A DNA stretch of 64,000 nucleotides from Akanthomyces muscarius (taxonomy: Eukaryota; Ascomycota; Sordariomycetes; Hypocreales; Cordycipitaceae): the NCBI RefSeq assembly GCF_028009165.1, contig NW_026611615.1:806001-870000 (forward strand), read 5' to 3'. Positions 12,791 to 24,385 of this stretch are shown here, piece after piece. The position numbers and the translations under genes are program-made. Under the pieces are notes generated by a model that saw nothing but the letters and a program-made list of their open reading frames with translations, did no database searches and was not told the origin of the DNA. The stretch's first letter is position 1, and the number at the start of each line of letters is the position of its first letter.

Positions 12791-15601
12791 TCTTCCTGAT
12801 TAGGTTAGCTCTGTGCTAGTATAGTTAGCACGACGCTAGTGTATTTTTCGACTAATTAGAGGCTGTCTTTTAACTCCTAACCTAGTAATACTACTAGTAG
12901 TATAATAGGAATATTATAATAATTCCACTATAAGCCCCTTTTTGCCTAAAATAAGAATAACATACTATAATAAATTCACTTTTAGTCCTTAAAGATAATT
13001 AGTTTATCTTAGCTAAAAGTGTTTTAAATACTCTTTAATTATAGTAAAATCTATTAGGCTTTATTATTTCTTTTTTAGGTAATAAATATAACTATTATAA
13101 CTATAAGAATATTAAGTACTAGTATTATAATAGGGGTAGAGAATTATAGAATTAAACTAATAATATAACTATATATAAAACTAGTTTAAAAAAGTATAAT
13201 TATAGCTTTAAAGGTACTATTTAATTTAATAACTTCTTAAAAACATTTTCTATATCTTTTAATATTATAGAATATAATTATATACTACTAAGAGAGCTTA
13301 TAAGCTTAGCTTTAATTTAATATTATTCTTAATATGTTTTTAATAAAAAGAGACTTTATAAACTTATTATTATAAAGAGCACTAATAGGTAATTAACCTT
13401 TATAGTTATTATTAGCTAATTAACTAATAAGAACCTTAGGCTTCTAATCTACCTATAGGACCTTTAGTTAATCTAGGCTAAGATCTATTAATATAAGTAT
13501 AGTATTAGTTTTTTTATTATAGCCTTCTTTTAGCTATTATAAAGTAATAAGGAAATTTTCTACTATAATATCTATTAAGGTACTAATAGGCGTATTTCTT
13601 ATATATTTTAAGTATATAGGGACTATATTAACTATTAGTAGAGAAATCTAAAGGTATTAATTATAGATAATATATATAAAGTTAACTATTTTAATATATT
13701 ACTCTTTTAAATTAATAGTATTATATCTTTATATACTATATTTTTAGTAGTATTTAATATAGTATTAAAAGAGGATATAGATAGTTTTAAGTAGTAGCTT
13801 TAAGAGCTTTAAGAGCTTACTAATTATACTAGAATCGCCTTACCTAATATAGTTATTATAGACTTTAATAACGCTATTAAGAACACTCTAAAAACTACCT
13901 TTCTTAAGGTATAGTAATAGATTTATATATAATATATTATAAAGAATATATTATATAATTTAAAGGAGAAATAGCTTAGTAGTAATACCTTAGGCCTACT
14001 AAAAGAGGAGGATATTAGTAAAAAGGCGCCTTTTAAACTAGATAAACCTCCGCCTTATTAACCTTACTAGTTATATAACTTATATAGTAGTAACTAAAAA
14101 GTAACCTTAAGATTATATTAGTAGGTAAGATATATATAAATATATCTTTTAGCGCCTTAAGAGATATAATAGTATAAGGAAGAGATATTATAAATAGTAA
14201 GTAGCTCTATATATAACGCCCTAACACTTTTTTCTAAATAGTAAGATCTTATCTAAAACACTATAATAGAAAATAAGTTCCTTAATAATTAAGATAAATT
14301 AGTATTAAAATAGTTAGATTAACTTAGTAAGTAATCTTTTCTTTATCTACTAATATAATTTTTATTAATATTAGATATAAATATTATTAATTATTTATAC
14401 TAAATATATATACCTATTTAATACTAATTTATAGCCTTTATAACTATAGTATAATTACTACCTTATAAGCTAAAAGTAGCTACTTAGAGTTTAAGAATTT
14501 TATTTATAACTATATAGTTAACCTTTTTATAATATATAAGAAGATTTATAGTATAGTTATAGTATACTTAAAGTACTATAATTACCTTCTTAATTACTAA
14601 CTCTTAAGAAGGCGTGTTAACTAAGATAACTTTTTTAAGTTACTACCTATTATAGGCAAATTAGTTAGAAGGTAGTAGATAAGATAATTAAGTAGGCTAT
14701 AAAAGCTAAAGAGTTATTAAGGAACCCTACTAACCCTTATTACTACTACCTTTATACTAATAGCTTTACTACCTAATAGGGGCTCCTATATAGCTATATA
14801 ATAGCTAATCTATTAGAGTAGGGCGAGTTAATAACCCTAAATAACCTAAATTATTACTAGTAGCTTTAAGTAGATATACTAGAGTAAAAAGCTATCCTTA
14901 AGTGTGTATATAAGTTAAATCCTCTCTCTATTCGCCACTAGCCACTTAATAGCCACTAGCTACGCCTAATAGCTACCTCTAGGTGTAAGTTAAGCTACTA
15001 GGAAAATAGTAATACTATATCCTTATAGGTTACCTTATAAGTAATAACTTCCTTATAGGCTCTAAGAGGCTCGCTAGCACTAAGAAGCTCTATAAGTTAG
15101 TATAGAAAGGCAGTATATAGCTATAAAGGCGCTAGTAGTAGCCTTATAGCCTATAAGAGGCGTTATATAGTAGCTATATAAGAGCTTATTAGGGACTTAC
15201 TTATAGTGTTTAAGGTATAGCTAGAGGCGAGGATTAGCCTAGTAGGCTTTATAGGGTCTTAGACGATATATATTACTATAGTACCTGTCTATTTTGCCTA
15301 TAATACGCCTCCTCCGCCGTATTCTATATCGCGAATAGCCCTATATAGCTTCTCTTAACTAGTCTTATAGGCTTATCTCGTGCCTTAGCACCTACCTTAG
15401 CACCTGCCTTAGTACCTGCCTTAATACCTGCCGTAGTAGGTGCCTCGGCCGCCTTAGCAGCCGCCTTAATAGTACACTTTCTATTACTAGGTAGGGCCTC
15501 TAATCTAGCTAGACAGGCAATACACTTATAACCTTTAACTCTATATAAACCCCTATAAAATGTGATAGAACCTCTACTCCACTGTCTCCTAATTAGGTAA
15601 G

Positions 15602-15647
15602 AGTCGTCCTGCAAATTTCAAATCGCGCGATATAAATTACAGGCTTC
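15602..15647 (-). repeat. Right 46-bp terminal inverted repeat
   Basis: Perfect inverted partner of 12745-12790, followed directly by the second GACTCTAAG target duplication. Confidence 0.95.
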
Positions 15648-15656
15648 GACTCTAAG

Positions 15657-16032
15657 CCCTGTCGAGCATCACTCTATGCTATCCATAATTCGTGGAATAA
15701 CGTAGTGCAAGACTGCCTGCATCAAATATGCTCCTGAATTGAGGCAAGGCGCGACTCATGGAATTCGAACGCCTGATTACTACGTAAGAGCGAAGAACAG
15801 TTCCGAATCGACTCACTGTGCCAAAATGCTTTTATGTGTAAATGGGTTTCTCGCCCATCGAAGGTTCAACCTCTTCAGAATTCATTCTCCATTTAGATCC
15901 AGGCACTCTGTCCCGGCGTATTAGCCATTTCCTGTCACTCTCGTTTCTGGCATATTAGCCGCCTCCTGTCTTTTTCTTGTACAACCCCTGAGACTTGACA
16001 ACTACCGGGACATTTACAATTTACTCACCACA
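15657..16032. other. Intergenic region upstream of the deiminase pseudogene
   Basis: 376 bp. The minus strand at about 15750-15825 has a faintly tRNA-like layout with a TTCGAAT loop, but the stems do not pair well. Otherwise it should be the promoter of the deiminase copy. Confidence 0.4.
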
Positions 16033-18315
16033 ATGAAGTCAATCCCAGTCACCGGTCTCGCTGCCCTGGCCACACCTCAGCCAAGTGATAAACGGGCCAC
16101 CGCTCCTCCGACAAAAGAGCAGCTCTGCGCTGGCTTCAACAAGGACTTCGAGGCCTGCCAGCGCGAGACCCAAGTCTGCGCCGGCGAGATTCAAAGCGAG
16201 TTTAACTGGGAGAAAATATCCGATTGTCTCGAGAAAAAAAGTCCACAGCCCACTAAAGAGCAGCTCTGTGTTGTTTCGACAATGACTTTGACGCCTGTCA
16301 GCGCGCGACTCTCGCATGCGGCGGCGAGATCCAGGGGGGTTTTACGTGGACGAAGATCGAAAAGTGCCTCGAAGAAAAACGCCCCGGAGCCGTCAACACG
16401 GACACAAGAACCGGCACAAGCACCGAAACCAGCACCAACGATTTCAACGCGGATCTCCGCGTTGACACGAATAGTGACGGCGTGGTCGACATTGAAGGTG
16501 AGCCCGACGTCGAGGGCAAGGCCAACTGGACTGACACTTCGGGTGCCATTTTTCTCGCCAACATCGGTGACTAGGGTAATCGTTGCAAGAAACTCCATTC
16601 CAATTTGACAACCAAGAACTTGGCCGATATTCTCGGCAAGCTTGCCAAGTGCCGCGATGCCGACGACGACACGCAGCGGGCGCCTGGCAACATGGCTCCC
16701 ATGCGCACCATGCCGATTCAAGGACTCAGCAACTCGGCCACCGGCACCATCTCTGTCTCAGACACGCAAGCACGCTCTCTCGTCTGCATCTTCCGTGCCG
16801 GCAAGGACAACAGCTGGGAAATAGTCAACAACAATACCGTCTTTTCCGCTCTAGACCTGCAGCAAGGACTGACTCTGGGCATCGATGCCCGCGATACACG
16901 CCGTAATGGCGGCTGGGACGGCTGCACCACCGTCGACTTTACGGTTAAGGACGGCGAGGCCGTATCCAAGGATAGCGTCATGCTCCGCGTTGCGCCCGTG
17001 CTGCTCCATCACCACCGCCAGCCGATCGAGAAAGTCTTCACGTCTAGCTTCCGAGAGGGCTCACTGACCCCCTCAATCACCAACTATCTTCAGGGCCTCA
17101 TCAAGAGTATCGAAGACAGCATGCAGCGGGCGCAGGTGCCCGGCCCCATCACGCAGCTCGCCACCGATGATCCCTGGGCGCAGGACTACTTTGAGCCTGG
17201 GTACACGAGCATGCCTGGGCCCGACGGCAGGGTCGTTTCGCTGCGTGTCATAATTGAAGGCAGACACAACCCTGGTCGCAACTCCACCGGCCTTATTTAC
17301 ACCACTCTCCGCGGCGATCACGTCGGCGGGGTCGCGGCGCGCCCTCCTCCATCTCCCCTGACTCTAAAGGATTCAACCTATAATGCCGGCGGTAACATGG
17401 AAATGCTTCCTCCGTATGAATATAATGCTCAGAAGTTCCCGGCCGGTCGCATCATTGTCGGCGGTGATCATAACAACCAGCCCCAAGGGATGGATTTTCT
17501 CAAGGCTCGGGTGATGCAGGACCCTTTGGTTCTCGACTCTACCTGGCTCTTGTCAAGCACGTCGACGAGATGCTCCAAGCCATTCCTGTCAAGACGGAGC
17601 GCGGCTGGGCTATTGTCGCTATTGATCCGCAGTTAGGCCTAACCTGGCTCCGCATGGCCGAGGAGCGCGGTCTCGGCGGCGAGCCAGCCAGTTGTCAATG
17701 GTAAAGGAGTTAAGTTTGGGCCAACCATCTCCCAATTCCTCGCAGAGCCGGAAAATATCCAGGCAGCCCAAATTAGCAGTGATCGCATGACGGCCAACCT
17801 TGAGCTCCTGAAGAAGGAGACGGTTATTACCGACGGCGAAATCTTCCGGCTGCCCGCACTCATTGCTGTAAAGACGACCGCGGCTGCTTATTTTCGCCGA
17901 GCCGAAAGCGCAGTATCGGGACCCGCGAAGACGAGGCGGAAGAAGCGGCGCTCGACGCCGAGTTTTGGAGTTGATTGATAAGCATGGGCCGGGAGGTGAC
18001 GCGCGCAACGAGACGGCCGTGACCGAGCGTCGCCGTGAGATTGATGTCTCGAAGCCCTTCTCTCTCGAGTCGCCTCTGCCCAGTCTTGTCAATGGTGTAC
18101 CTTTGAGCGACTCGCACTACGTGACTCCGAAGCCATTCGGGCCCTTGATTAACGGTCGCGATATGTTTGAGATTGTGGCTACAAGTGTGTACCATAAGGC
18201 AGGCTACACCACCGTCGACTTTGTGGATGACTGGAGGCTTCATCTGGCTAGCGGAGACGTCCATTGCTTTGGTAATACATACCGCGATACCACGCAGCCG
18301 TGGTGGTCGAAATAA
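16033..18315 (+). pseudogene. Protein-arginine deiminase (PAD) pseudogene
   Basis: Pieces in three frames give, in order: a short hydrophobic N-terminus, two cysteine-rich repeats ('LCAGFNKDFEACQRE' and a second 'DNDFDACQRAT' copy in another frame), a calcium-binding-like 'RVDTNSDGVVD', 'SGAIFLANIGD', 'DDPWAQDYFEPGY', 'GNMEMLPPYEYNAQ', 'PAGRIIVGG', 'HVDEML', and the C-terminal 'LSDSHYVTPKPFGP' and 'GDVHCFGNTYRDT', ending at 18315. These match the PAD catalytic core, including the late cysteine nucleophile. PADs convert protein arginine to citrulline in a calcium-dependent reaction. At least five lesions break it: a shift near 16265, TAG near 16573, a shift near 17545, stop and shift near 17700, and a shift with stop near 17940-17975. 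The many lesions argue against sequencing error. A secreted product is likely for the ancestral gene. Confidence 0.85.
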
Positions 18316-18404
18316 GTAACCCTAATAATAATATTCTAGCCACGCTGCGATTGTTTGTGTTTGTGTTGAAAGAATAAAAAACGGAAAAAGCTGTCCTGTG
18401 GTGT

Positions 18405-18500
18405 GCCAGTGCCCGATTGCTTCAGGACACCTCGGGGGGTTACTTAGGCGTCATGGTTTAGGGTGTCTGCTCGTGGCATGCGCAGAAGACGGGGCCCTTC
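18405..18500 (+). pseudogene. Terpene synthase fragment (3'-end duplicate)
   Basis: 18441-18497 aligns closely to 25293-25350 of the intact terpene synthase. One frame reads 'YLGVMV', stop, 'GVCSWHAQKTG', against 'DLGVMVQGVYAWHTQKTG' in the intact gene, and similarity extends weakly to about 18405. The stop arises from CAG to TAG. No other part of the gene is present. Confidence 0.75.
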
Positions 18501-18550
18501 ATAGGCTAAGCGCACCCTCGCCTCGTTCCATCCCAACGGCCCTTAACGTC

Positions 18551-20759
18551 AACAACCCACTTTCGGGCCATTCCCACTTTCGGGCCAGTTTCTCTAGTCA
18601 GGAGGCGCCGCGTAACTGCCTTATAATAAATACATTAAAAATCAACTAATTATAAAATTACACTATTAAATAGCCTAAGAGCTAAATAATTATAGTTCTA
18701 ATAGTATAATAGTATACTAGTACTAGAGGTCTATTAATTGCTCTTCTAGCTAAGAATAGGTGTTTTTAATGTCTATAACTATAGTAAAGGTTTTATTAGG
18801 ATTTATATTAACTAACTTATATTTAAAGGATTTAATAAGCTTTACTTTTACTTTAAGCTTTAATATTTAACTTACTTAAAGACAAATTTAAACTTATTAG
18901 ATATTAAATTATTTCTTAATCTTCTACTATATTAGTTAGATTATATACTAATTAGTTAAATAGCTTATACTAGCTTAAAGAAGGCAGTAAAGCTATTATC
19001 TTTATATAAGTGTTTTAACCTCTAAAAGACTAATATTAAGTGCTTTTTCTACCTCTATAAATACTATTATTAGTATATTAGTAGGCTTTTAGCTATTAAT
19101 AAGCTTATTAATAGCTTTACTATACTAACTAGCTATAAGCTAGCTACTTTTTACTCTATAAGAATATTCTTTTTAGATATTTTAGTCTTTTTAGTAATTA
19201 TATAGTATTAAAGAAAATTTCACTTTTTAAAAAATAATAAGTTATTATCTATTAGCTATTTTCCTAGCTCCTTTTTATAACTAACTTTAATAAGACTAAA
19301 AACTATTATATATATTAAAAGATTAAAATGTATAAAATGTATAAAATGTATAAAATGTATAAAATGTATAAAATGTATAAAATGTATAAAATGTATAAAA
19401 TGTATAAAATGTATAAAATGTATAAAATGTATAAAATGTATAAAATGTATAAAATGTATAAAATGTATAAAATGTATAAAATGTATAAAATGTATAAAAT
19501 GTATAAAATGTATAAAATGTATAAAATGTATAAAATGTATAAAATGTATAAAATGTATAAAATGTATAAAATGTATAAAATGTATAAAATGTATAAAATG
19601 TATAAAATGTATAAAATGTATAAAATGTATAAAATGTATAAAATGTATAAAATGTATAAAATGTATAAAATGTATAAAATGTATAAAATGTATAAAATGT
19701 ATAAAATGTATAAAAGCTATAAGCTAGTAAGAATAAAAGGAATATATTATAAAGATAATATTTATATATAAACTTAAATATATAGTAGCTATTATAGCTA
19801 TTAATAATAAAAAGGTATTAGTTATTATTATTAATTAGATTTATTTTTAATATAAAGATTATTTTAAACTAATATACTATAATTATATTATTTATCTAAT
19901 TTTAGTCTATTATCTTAAAAAACCACTTCTTAAAGGGCTTTAATTCTTTTAGAAACTACTATTATTAAATATTTTTTATATTAAATAGTACTAATAGGTT
20001 TAGCTTTATCTTAATAGCTAAAATATACTTAAAGATTATACTCTAATAATATAACCCTAATTATCTCTTTAAGGTAATCTTCTTCTAAGATAACCCTAAT
20101 ATTAAGCTATTCTCTTAAAGGCCTATTATAAGCCCTATCTTATCTATATTCTATTAGTTCTCTAAAAGTATCTTTATAAGTATTAGGATTATTAATAGCT
20201 TAAAGAAAGCTTATATAGTATAAATTAAAGTACTATTAAGATATTAGAAATTAAGTCTCTTACCTTTTAAGGACCTAACTTTTATATTTTAGGCTAAAGA
20301 GTTATATAACTAATTTATATTAATTTATTAAAGATTACTATTAGTAATAAATAAGAACCTAGCTATCTTTAAGTAGCCCTTATAGCTTAGTAGGTTACTT
20401 ATAAAGTCTTAAATTAAGATTTAGGTAATAAGAGACACTTCTTAACAGGCTAGAAGCTATTATATTAGCTTAAAGGCCTCTTTTTATATTATTTAGCTAT
20501 TTATATAGTTCTATATTATCTAATAAGGTATTCCCTATTAGCTAGCCGCTTTCTAGATACGATAGCTACTAATAATGTCCTATATAGTATTTTAAAGCTC
20601 TTATTTAGTATATTAAGGTATAATAATATAATAGTTTAATTTTAATACTAAAATTATCATTATTATATAAGAAAACACAGTTCTAGTAATATAGGTTAGG
20701 GATGGAGGTGGCTGGAAATTACTGGCCCGAAAGTGAGAATGGCCCGAAAGTGGGTTGTT
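18551..20759. mobile_element. TIR transposon 2, RIP-decayed, with duplicated sub-repeats in its ends
   Basis: The left end (18551-18588) contains CCCACTTTCGGGCC twice in tandem. The right end (20721-20759) is its inverted copy with one difference. Flanks are TTAACGTCAA (left) and TTAACGTTAC (right), a possible 9-10 bp target duplication with two changes. The 2.1-kb interior is extremely AT-rich, poor in CA/TG, and contains the 9-bp minisatellite at 19328. No coding capacity remains. The superfamily is uncertain; a Mutator-like origin would suit the flanks. Confidence 0.75.
19328..19714 (+). repeat. 9-bp minisatellite ATGTATAAA, about 43 copies
   Basis: A near-perfect array of ATGTATAAA. It is open in every forward frame, so it makes an artificial frame reading Met-Tyr-Lys. 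It lies within the decayed TIR element and is not a gene. Confidence 0.97.
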
Positions 20760-20787
20760 AACGTTACTAGGTGAGAATGCAAGCTAG

Positions 20788-21612
20788 TAACGTCGGCCAC
20801 CCACTTGGGAACACCCCCCACTTGGGAACACCCCCCACTTGGGAACACCCCTTTCACACCAAAAAGGCGCTTTTTACAGGGATTATATATCTATAGCTAA
20901 TATATCTAAAAAGATTAAAAACATATTAATAAATCTATTATAGCTATATTAAGCTAAGAAAGAGTTTTTAGCTTAGTATTAAAATCTATATAATAGAAAT
21001 AATTAGTTAAAGTAATAATAAATAAATTACTAGTAAATACTAAGTAATTTAAAAAATAATTATCTAATTTTAGAAAATAGCTATAATAATAGAATAGATA
21101 TAGAAAGACTCTTTAAAGAATCTATTATTTATTCTATTAATATTATAAATAGATACTAATATAGTATATATATATAAGTCTTTTAAATCTTTACTAGTAA
21201 AAATTTACCTACTTTCTATTAGTCTATATTAAAGCTTTTTTAGAATTATATATATATTATCTTCTAATAGATATATAGTTTAAAAGGCTTAAAGTATTTA
21301 TAAAAGATTAATAACTATTTTTAGTAAGCTATTAGAATTAGTTCTTTAGTGTTAAGAAACTACTAGTATTCTCCTACTAAACCTTAACAAATTTTATACC
21401 TAATCTTTAGAAATATCTAGAATTAGGGATAAATTTACTATTAATGAAAACTAAAGATATATAGCTTAGGTTGCGGATTATCTATCTATTGATAATAATT
21501 TTAACCTTTTAACGTATACTAGTACTGTCTTATCTCTAGTTGAAAAGGTAGTGTTTTAGTGTAAAAGGGGTGTTCCCAAGTGGGGGTGTTCCCGAGTGGG
21601 TGGCTGACGTTA
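20788..21612. mobile_element. TIR element 3 (about 0.8 kb, non-autonomous)
   Basis: The left end (20788-20858) reads TAACGTCGGCCACCC followed by three copies of CACTTGGGAACACCCC. The right end (21560-21612) is the inverted version with two copies. The interior is AT-rich and has no frame. The element sits only about 30 bp from the right end of TIR element 2. I could not find a convincing target duplication. Confidence 0.75.
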
Positions 21613-21777
21613 GTGACATGCAATTCGGGGACTAATCGCGACACCACAGTCTCCTAAGCCGGCACCGAGGGCCGTCCGGAAGACACGAGATGTTCAATGC
21701 GAGTTCTTTGTGTTACATGTAAAAGGGCTGATTGAACAATCTGTAATAACTAGAATGTACATGAGAATAACCATATA

Positions 21778-23692
21778 TCAATGAATCATAATCTGCACAC
21801 CGATACTACCCGTCTTTGGCATGGAGATAAGCTGATCGTGGTCGTAGGCGACATCCGCGACTGTGGTATTATACAGCCTCATGTGGGGTAGTGCACGGAG
21901 CGCCAGCGCTGCCATGGCGATATGCAGCTCGCAATACGCTAAGCTAAATCGGATTGTCAGAGTTAGACCGGCCCAGTTCTGTGTTGCCTTGTTGGTTTAT
22001 ACTCACTGCATGCCAACACATTGGCGAGGGCCTTTGGAAAAAGACAGCATATACTTGTCTAGCTCCCGATTCCGAAACCCATTCGCGTTCAGCCATCGCT
22101 GTGGCACAAATGACGTGGGATCAGGATAAAGCTTCGGATCGGTGTGTATCATGTACGTCGAGACTCCAATCGCAGAACCACAAGGGATAACGTGGGATGA
22201 ATTATCGGGTGCCACATAAACCAGGTCCCCGTCTGGTGCGACGAGGCTTATTCGGCTTGCGACGCCATGCATCAATCGCAGGGCCTCCTGGATTACCGCG
22301 TTGAGGTACGGCAATTGCTCTAGGGTAGACCATGGCGGCAATGCCGTCTCATCCCGTACTACGCTGCGCAACTCCGCGCGCAGCCTGTCTAGGCTGTTGG
22401 CATCTTTGAGAAGGTAAAAAGTGGCGATCGATAGGACGGTGGATATACTGTGAGTCCCGCCCAGAACTAGCGCGACTGCCTCGCCAGTAAGTCTTTCCAA
22501 CGTCTTTTCGCTCGGAGAAAGATCTGACTCGAGGAGTGCATCAACAATGTTTGGGTGGACGACCTTGCCAGACTCACTGTCTAAGCTGTCCTGTACAAGT
22601 TGCGGGATAACGATCTGTAAGCTAAGTATCAGTTTGATCCATTTCACAGAGCAACCCAAGTATGACAAACGCGAATGAGCTCCAACAGCGCGTAGATCTC
22701 GGTTGAGATGTATCGGCAGACGTTCCTTAGTGAGTTAGAATGCTACGATAAAATTGAAATAGGCCTTTTCGGAAACCCACAGGGGTAAATACTCGGCAAG
22801 ACATGCCAGAAAGGGCAGATGTCGACTGAGATAAAACAAGCCCGTCATCTTGTCAACAGTACCTTTGAAGGTCGGTTTCCAGCCGGGCCCCTTGAGGTTT
22901 TCCAGGCTATGCCCAAAGGCATATTTGGTCAGCGTATCTGTTGTGAAGCAAGAGTATGCAGCGGTCAGTTGAAAGGGCTCATTTTTGTCCCAGGCCAGCA
23001 GCTTGGCGCAGAGAAGCTGTGCTTTTTCGTGGACTACACTCTCATGCTTCGATATCCTGGAACGTGAAAGATACTTTGCAACAGGAACTCGCCGCTGCCT
23101 ATGCTCATCATGGTTGGCTGTACCGACGGTGGCCTCGGATGACCATTAGTAAGTGCTCGTACCTATGTGGTGCTGAAGGTGAAACGTACAAGCTTGACAC
23201 TTGGAAGGAAAGAGTTCAGTAAGAGTAGTTGATAACAGCACAATACTTCGGAATAAACTCACCCTCTGGGAAATGCAGCTAAATAATGGCTAGATTTGTC
23301 GCGCTTTTCCTTTCCTTGCCGGTATAAGATGTCGATGAAAGCAGGGTCATTGCAGTGCAGCTCATCCGGATTAACCCGTACAATGGAGCCTGGAATGTAT
23401 ACATTGTTATAAAAAAAGTAACTATCGATTGATTCTGTGGCAGATTACCGTATACTTTATGCAGCTCTGCGACTTTGCGTGTAAACTGGCCTTTGTGGAC
23501 AACGTCAAACCAGAATTCATAACCATAAGACGCCCTGGCGAGCATTGGGCCCGGAAACTGGGAGAGCGGGTGGAAGGTGACGCGGTAGGTGACAACAACA
23601 GTAGCATACAGACATAAGATAGCCGCAAATAAGCTTATACCCACAAATTCCATGCTGGAACCCGTGTAGGCGGTTATAATTGAAAGTCCCAT
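21778..23692 (-). CDS. Cytochrome P450 monooxygenase (secondary metabolism), possibly damaged
   Basis: Exons on the minus strand: 23692-23449, 23389-23263, 23133-22671, 22614-22007, 21943-21778. The N-terminus has a membrane anchor and 'FHPLSQFPGPMLARAS'. Further on are 'GSIVRVNPDELHCNDP', 'TVGTANHDEHR', a 'GGTHS' oxygen-binding I-helix motif, 'EALR' (ExxR), 'FVPQRWLN' and the heme-binding 'FSKGPRQCVGM' completed by 'HLAYCELH' across an in-phase intron. It is an ER-anchored P450 of the type found in terpenoid clusters. Two joins do not fit: exon 2 to exon 3 is one base out of phase with the best acceptor, and near 22740 the frame changes with a TAA, unless a 55-bp GTGGGT...TAAG intron removes about 18 residues. 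It may therefore be a recent pseudogene. It is divergent from the terpene synthase. Confidence 0.8.
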
Positions 23693-24385
23693 TGTGTCTG
23701 TTGATTGGAGTTGCACTCCGGAGGGTTTCGTTATTTTCGTTACCTTGGAGCAGCCGAACGAAGGCAGGCTAGAAAAGAAGTTTACTGAAGCTGTTCGCAC
23801 TAGGTAGATATAGTTTCGAAGGAAGCGAGCAGCGGGGAACCCGCTGTTGTAATGCGACGGTAGCATCCATTTAATGTCGCAACCCCCAGTCCTGCATGCA
23901 ATGTATGCCTTGCGGGACTGATGTATGATGGGCTAATGATAGATGCCGTAGCCAATTAGGCCAAGCCACATCATAAACACCGAGACATTGACTCAGCGGG
24001 CTCCATTCACTTCGGTCCACGAGAAGCAATATATGATTCGTGTGGAGGGCGTGCTATCAAGATGATACTGACAGCAAGCCTCGTCAACCCCGTTTCCGAG
24101 GCTAGACGCCGTGCCAGATCTGGACCACGAAAGCAAATCCGTGGGCCTGATTCAGAACCACATTTGTAAATAGGACTGGTGACCCTTTCTTTACTGAAAG
24201 AGGTTCGAGACAGAGCGGAGAACTACTTATATTAAAATAGGAGCAAACTTTGCCGACGATACCAGAAGGATTAGACAAGCCAACGCCCTTTTACTTCAAA
24301 ATTATCAGATCCGGACTGCCCAGGTAACCCCGCGGCGTGTTAGCTGGTTGCTCTTCAATAACGGAGTTGTCGCATATCCTGCATC
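23693..24385. promoter_or_regulatory. Bidirectional promoter region, P450 / terpene synthase
   Basis: 693 bp separate the P450 start (minus) from the terpene synthase start (plus). The head-to-head layout suggests shared regulation of the cluster; no specific operator is recognised. Confidence 0.6.

Larger units (their letters stand above)
12736..15656. mobile_element. Mutator-like DNA transposon, RIP-decayed, with 9-bp target duplication
   Basis: A 46-bp TIR at 12745-12790 (starting GAAGCCTGTAATTTATATCG) is matched perfectly by the reverse complement at 15602-15647. Directly outside, GACTCTAAG occurs at 12736-12744 and 15648-15656, a clean 9-bp target-site duplication. A 9-bp duplication with long TIRs points to the Mutator/MULE superfamily. 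The interior is very AT-rich with CA and TG nearly absent and TA in excess, as RIP leaves on both strands, so no transposase can be read. A 96-codon frame survives just inside the right end (15324-15614, minus, basic and cysteine-containing). The intact ends and duplication show a single insertion that decayed in place. Confidence 0.9.

Noticed and set aside
15750..15825. Possible tRNA gene on the minus strand
   Set aside because: A TTCGAAT loop and a few acceptor pairs are visible, but the D and anticodon stems do not pair and there is no T-run terminator.
19328..19771. 147-codon Met-Tyr-Lys repeat protein
   Set aside because: A 9-bp minisatellite has no stop in frame; it lies in decayed transposon DNA.
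20780..20860. CRISPR-like array of CACTTGGGAACACCCC
   Set aside because: Three direct tandem copies without spacers, mirrored at the other end of the element: sub-repeats of a terminal inverted repeat in a eukaryotic genome.
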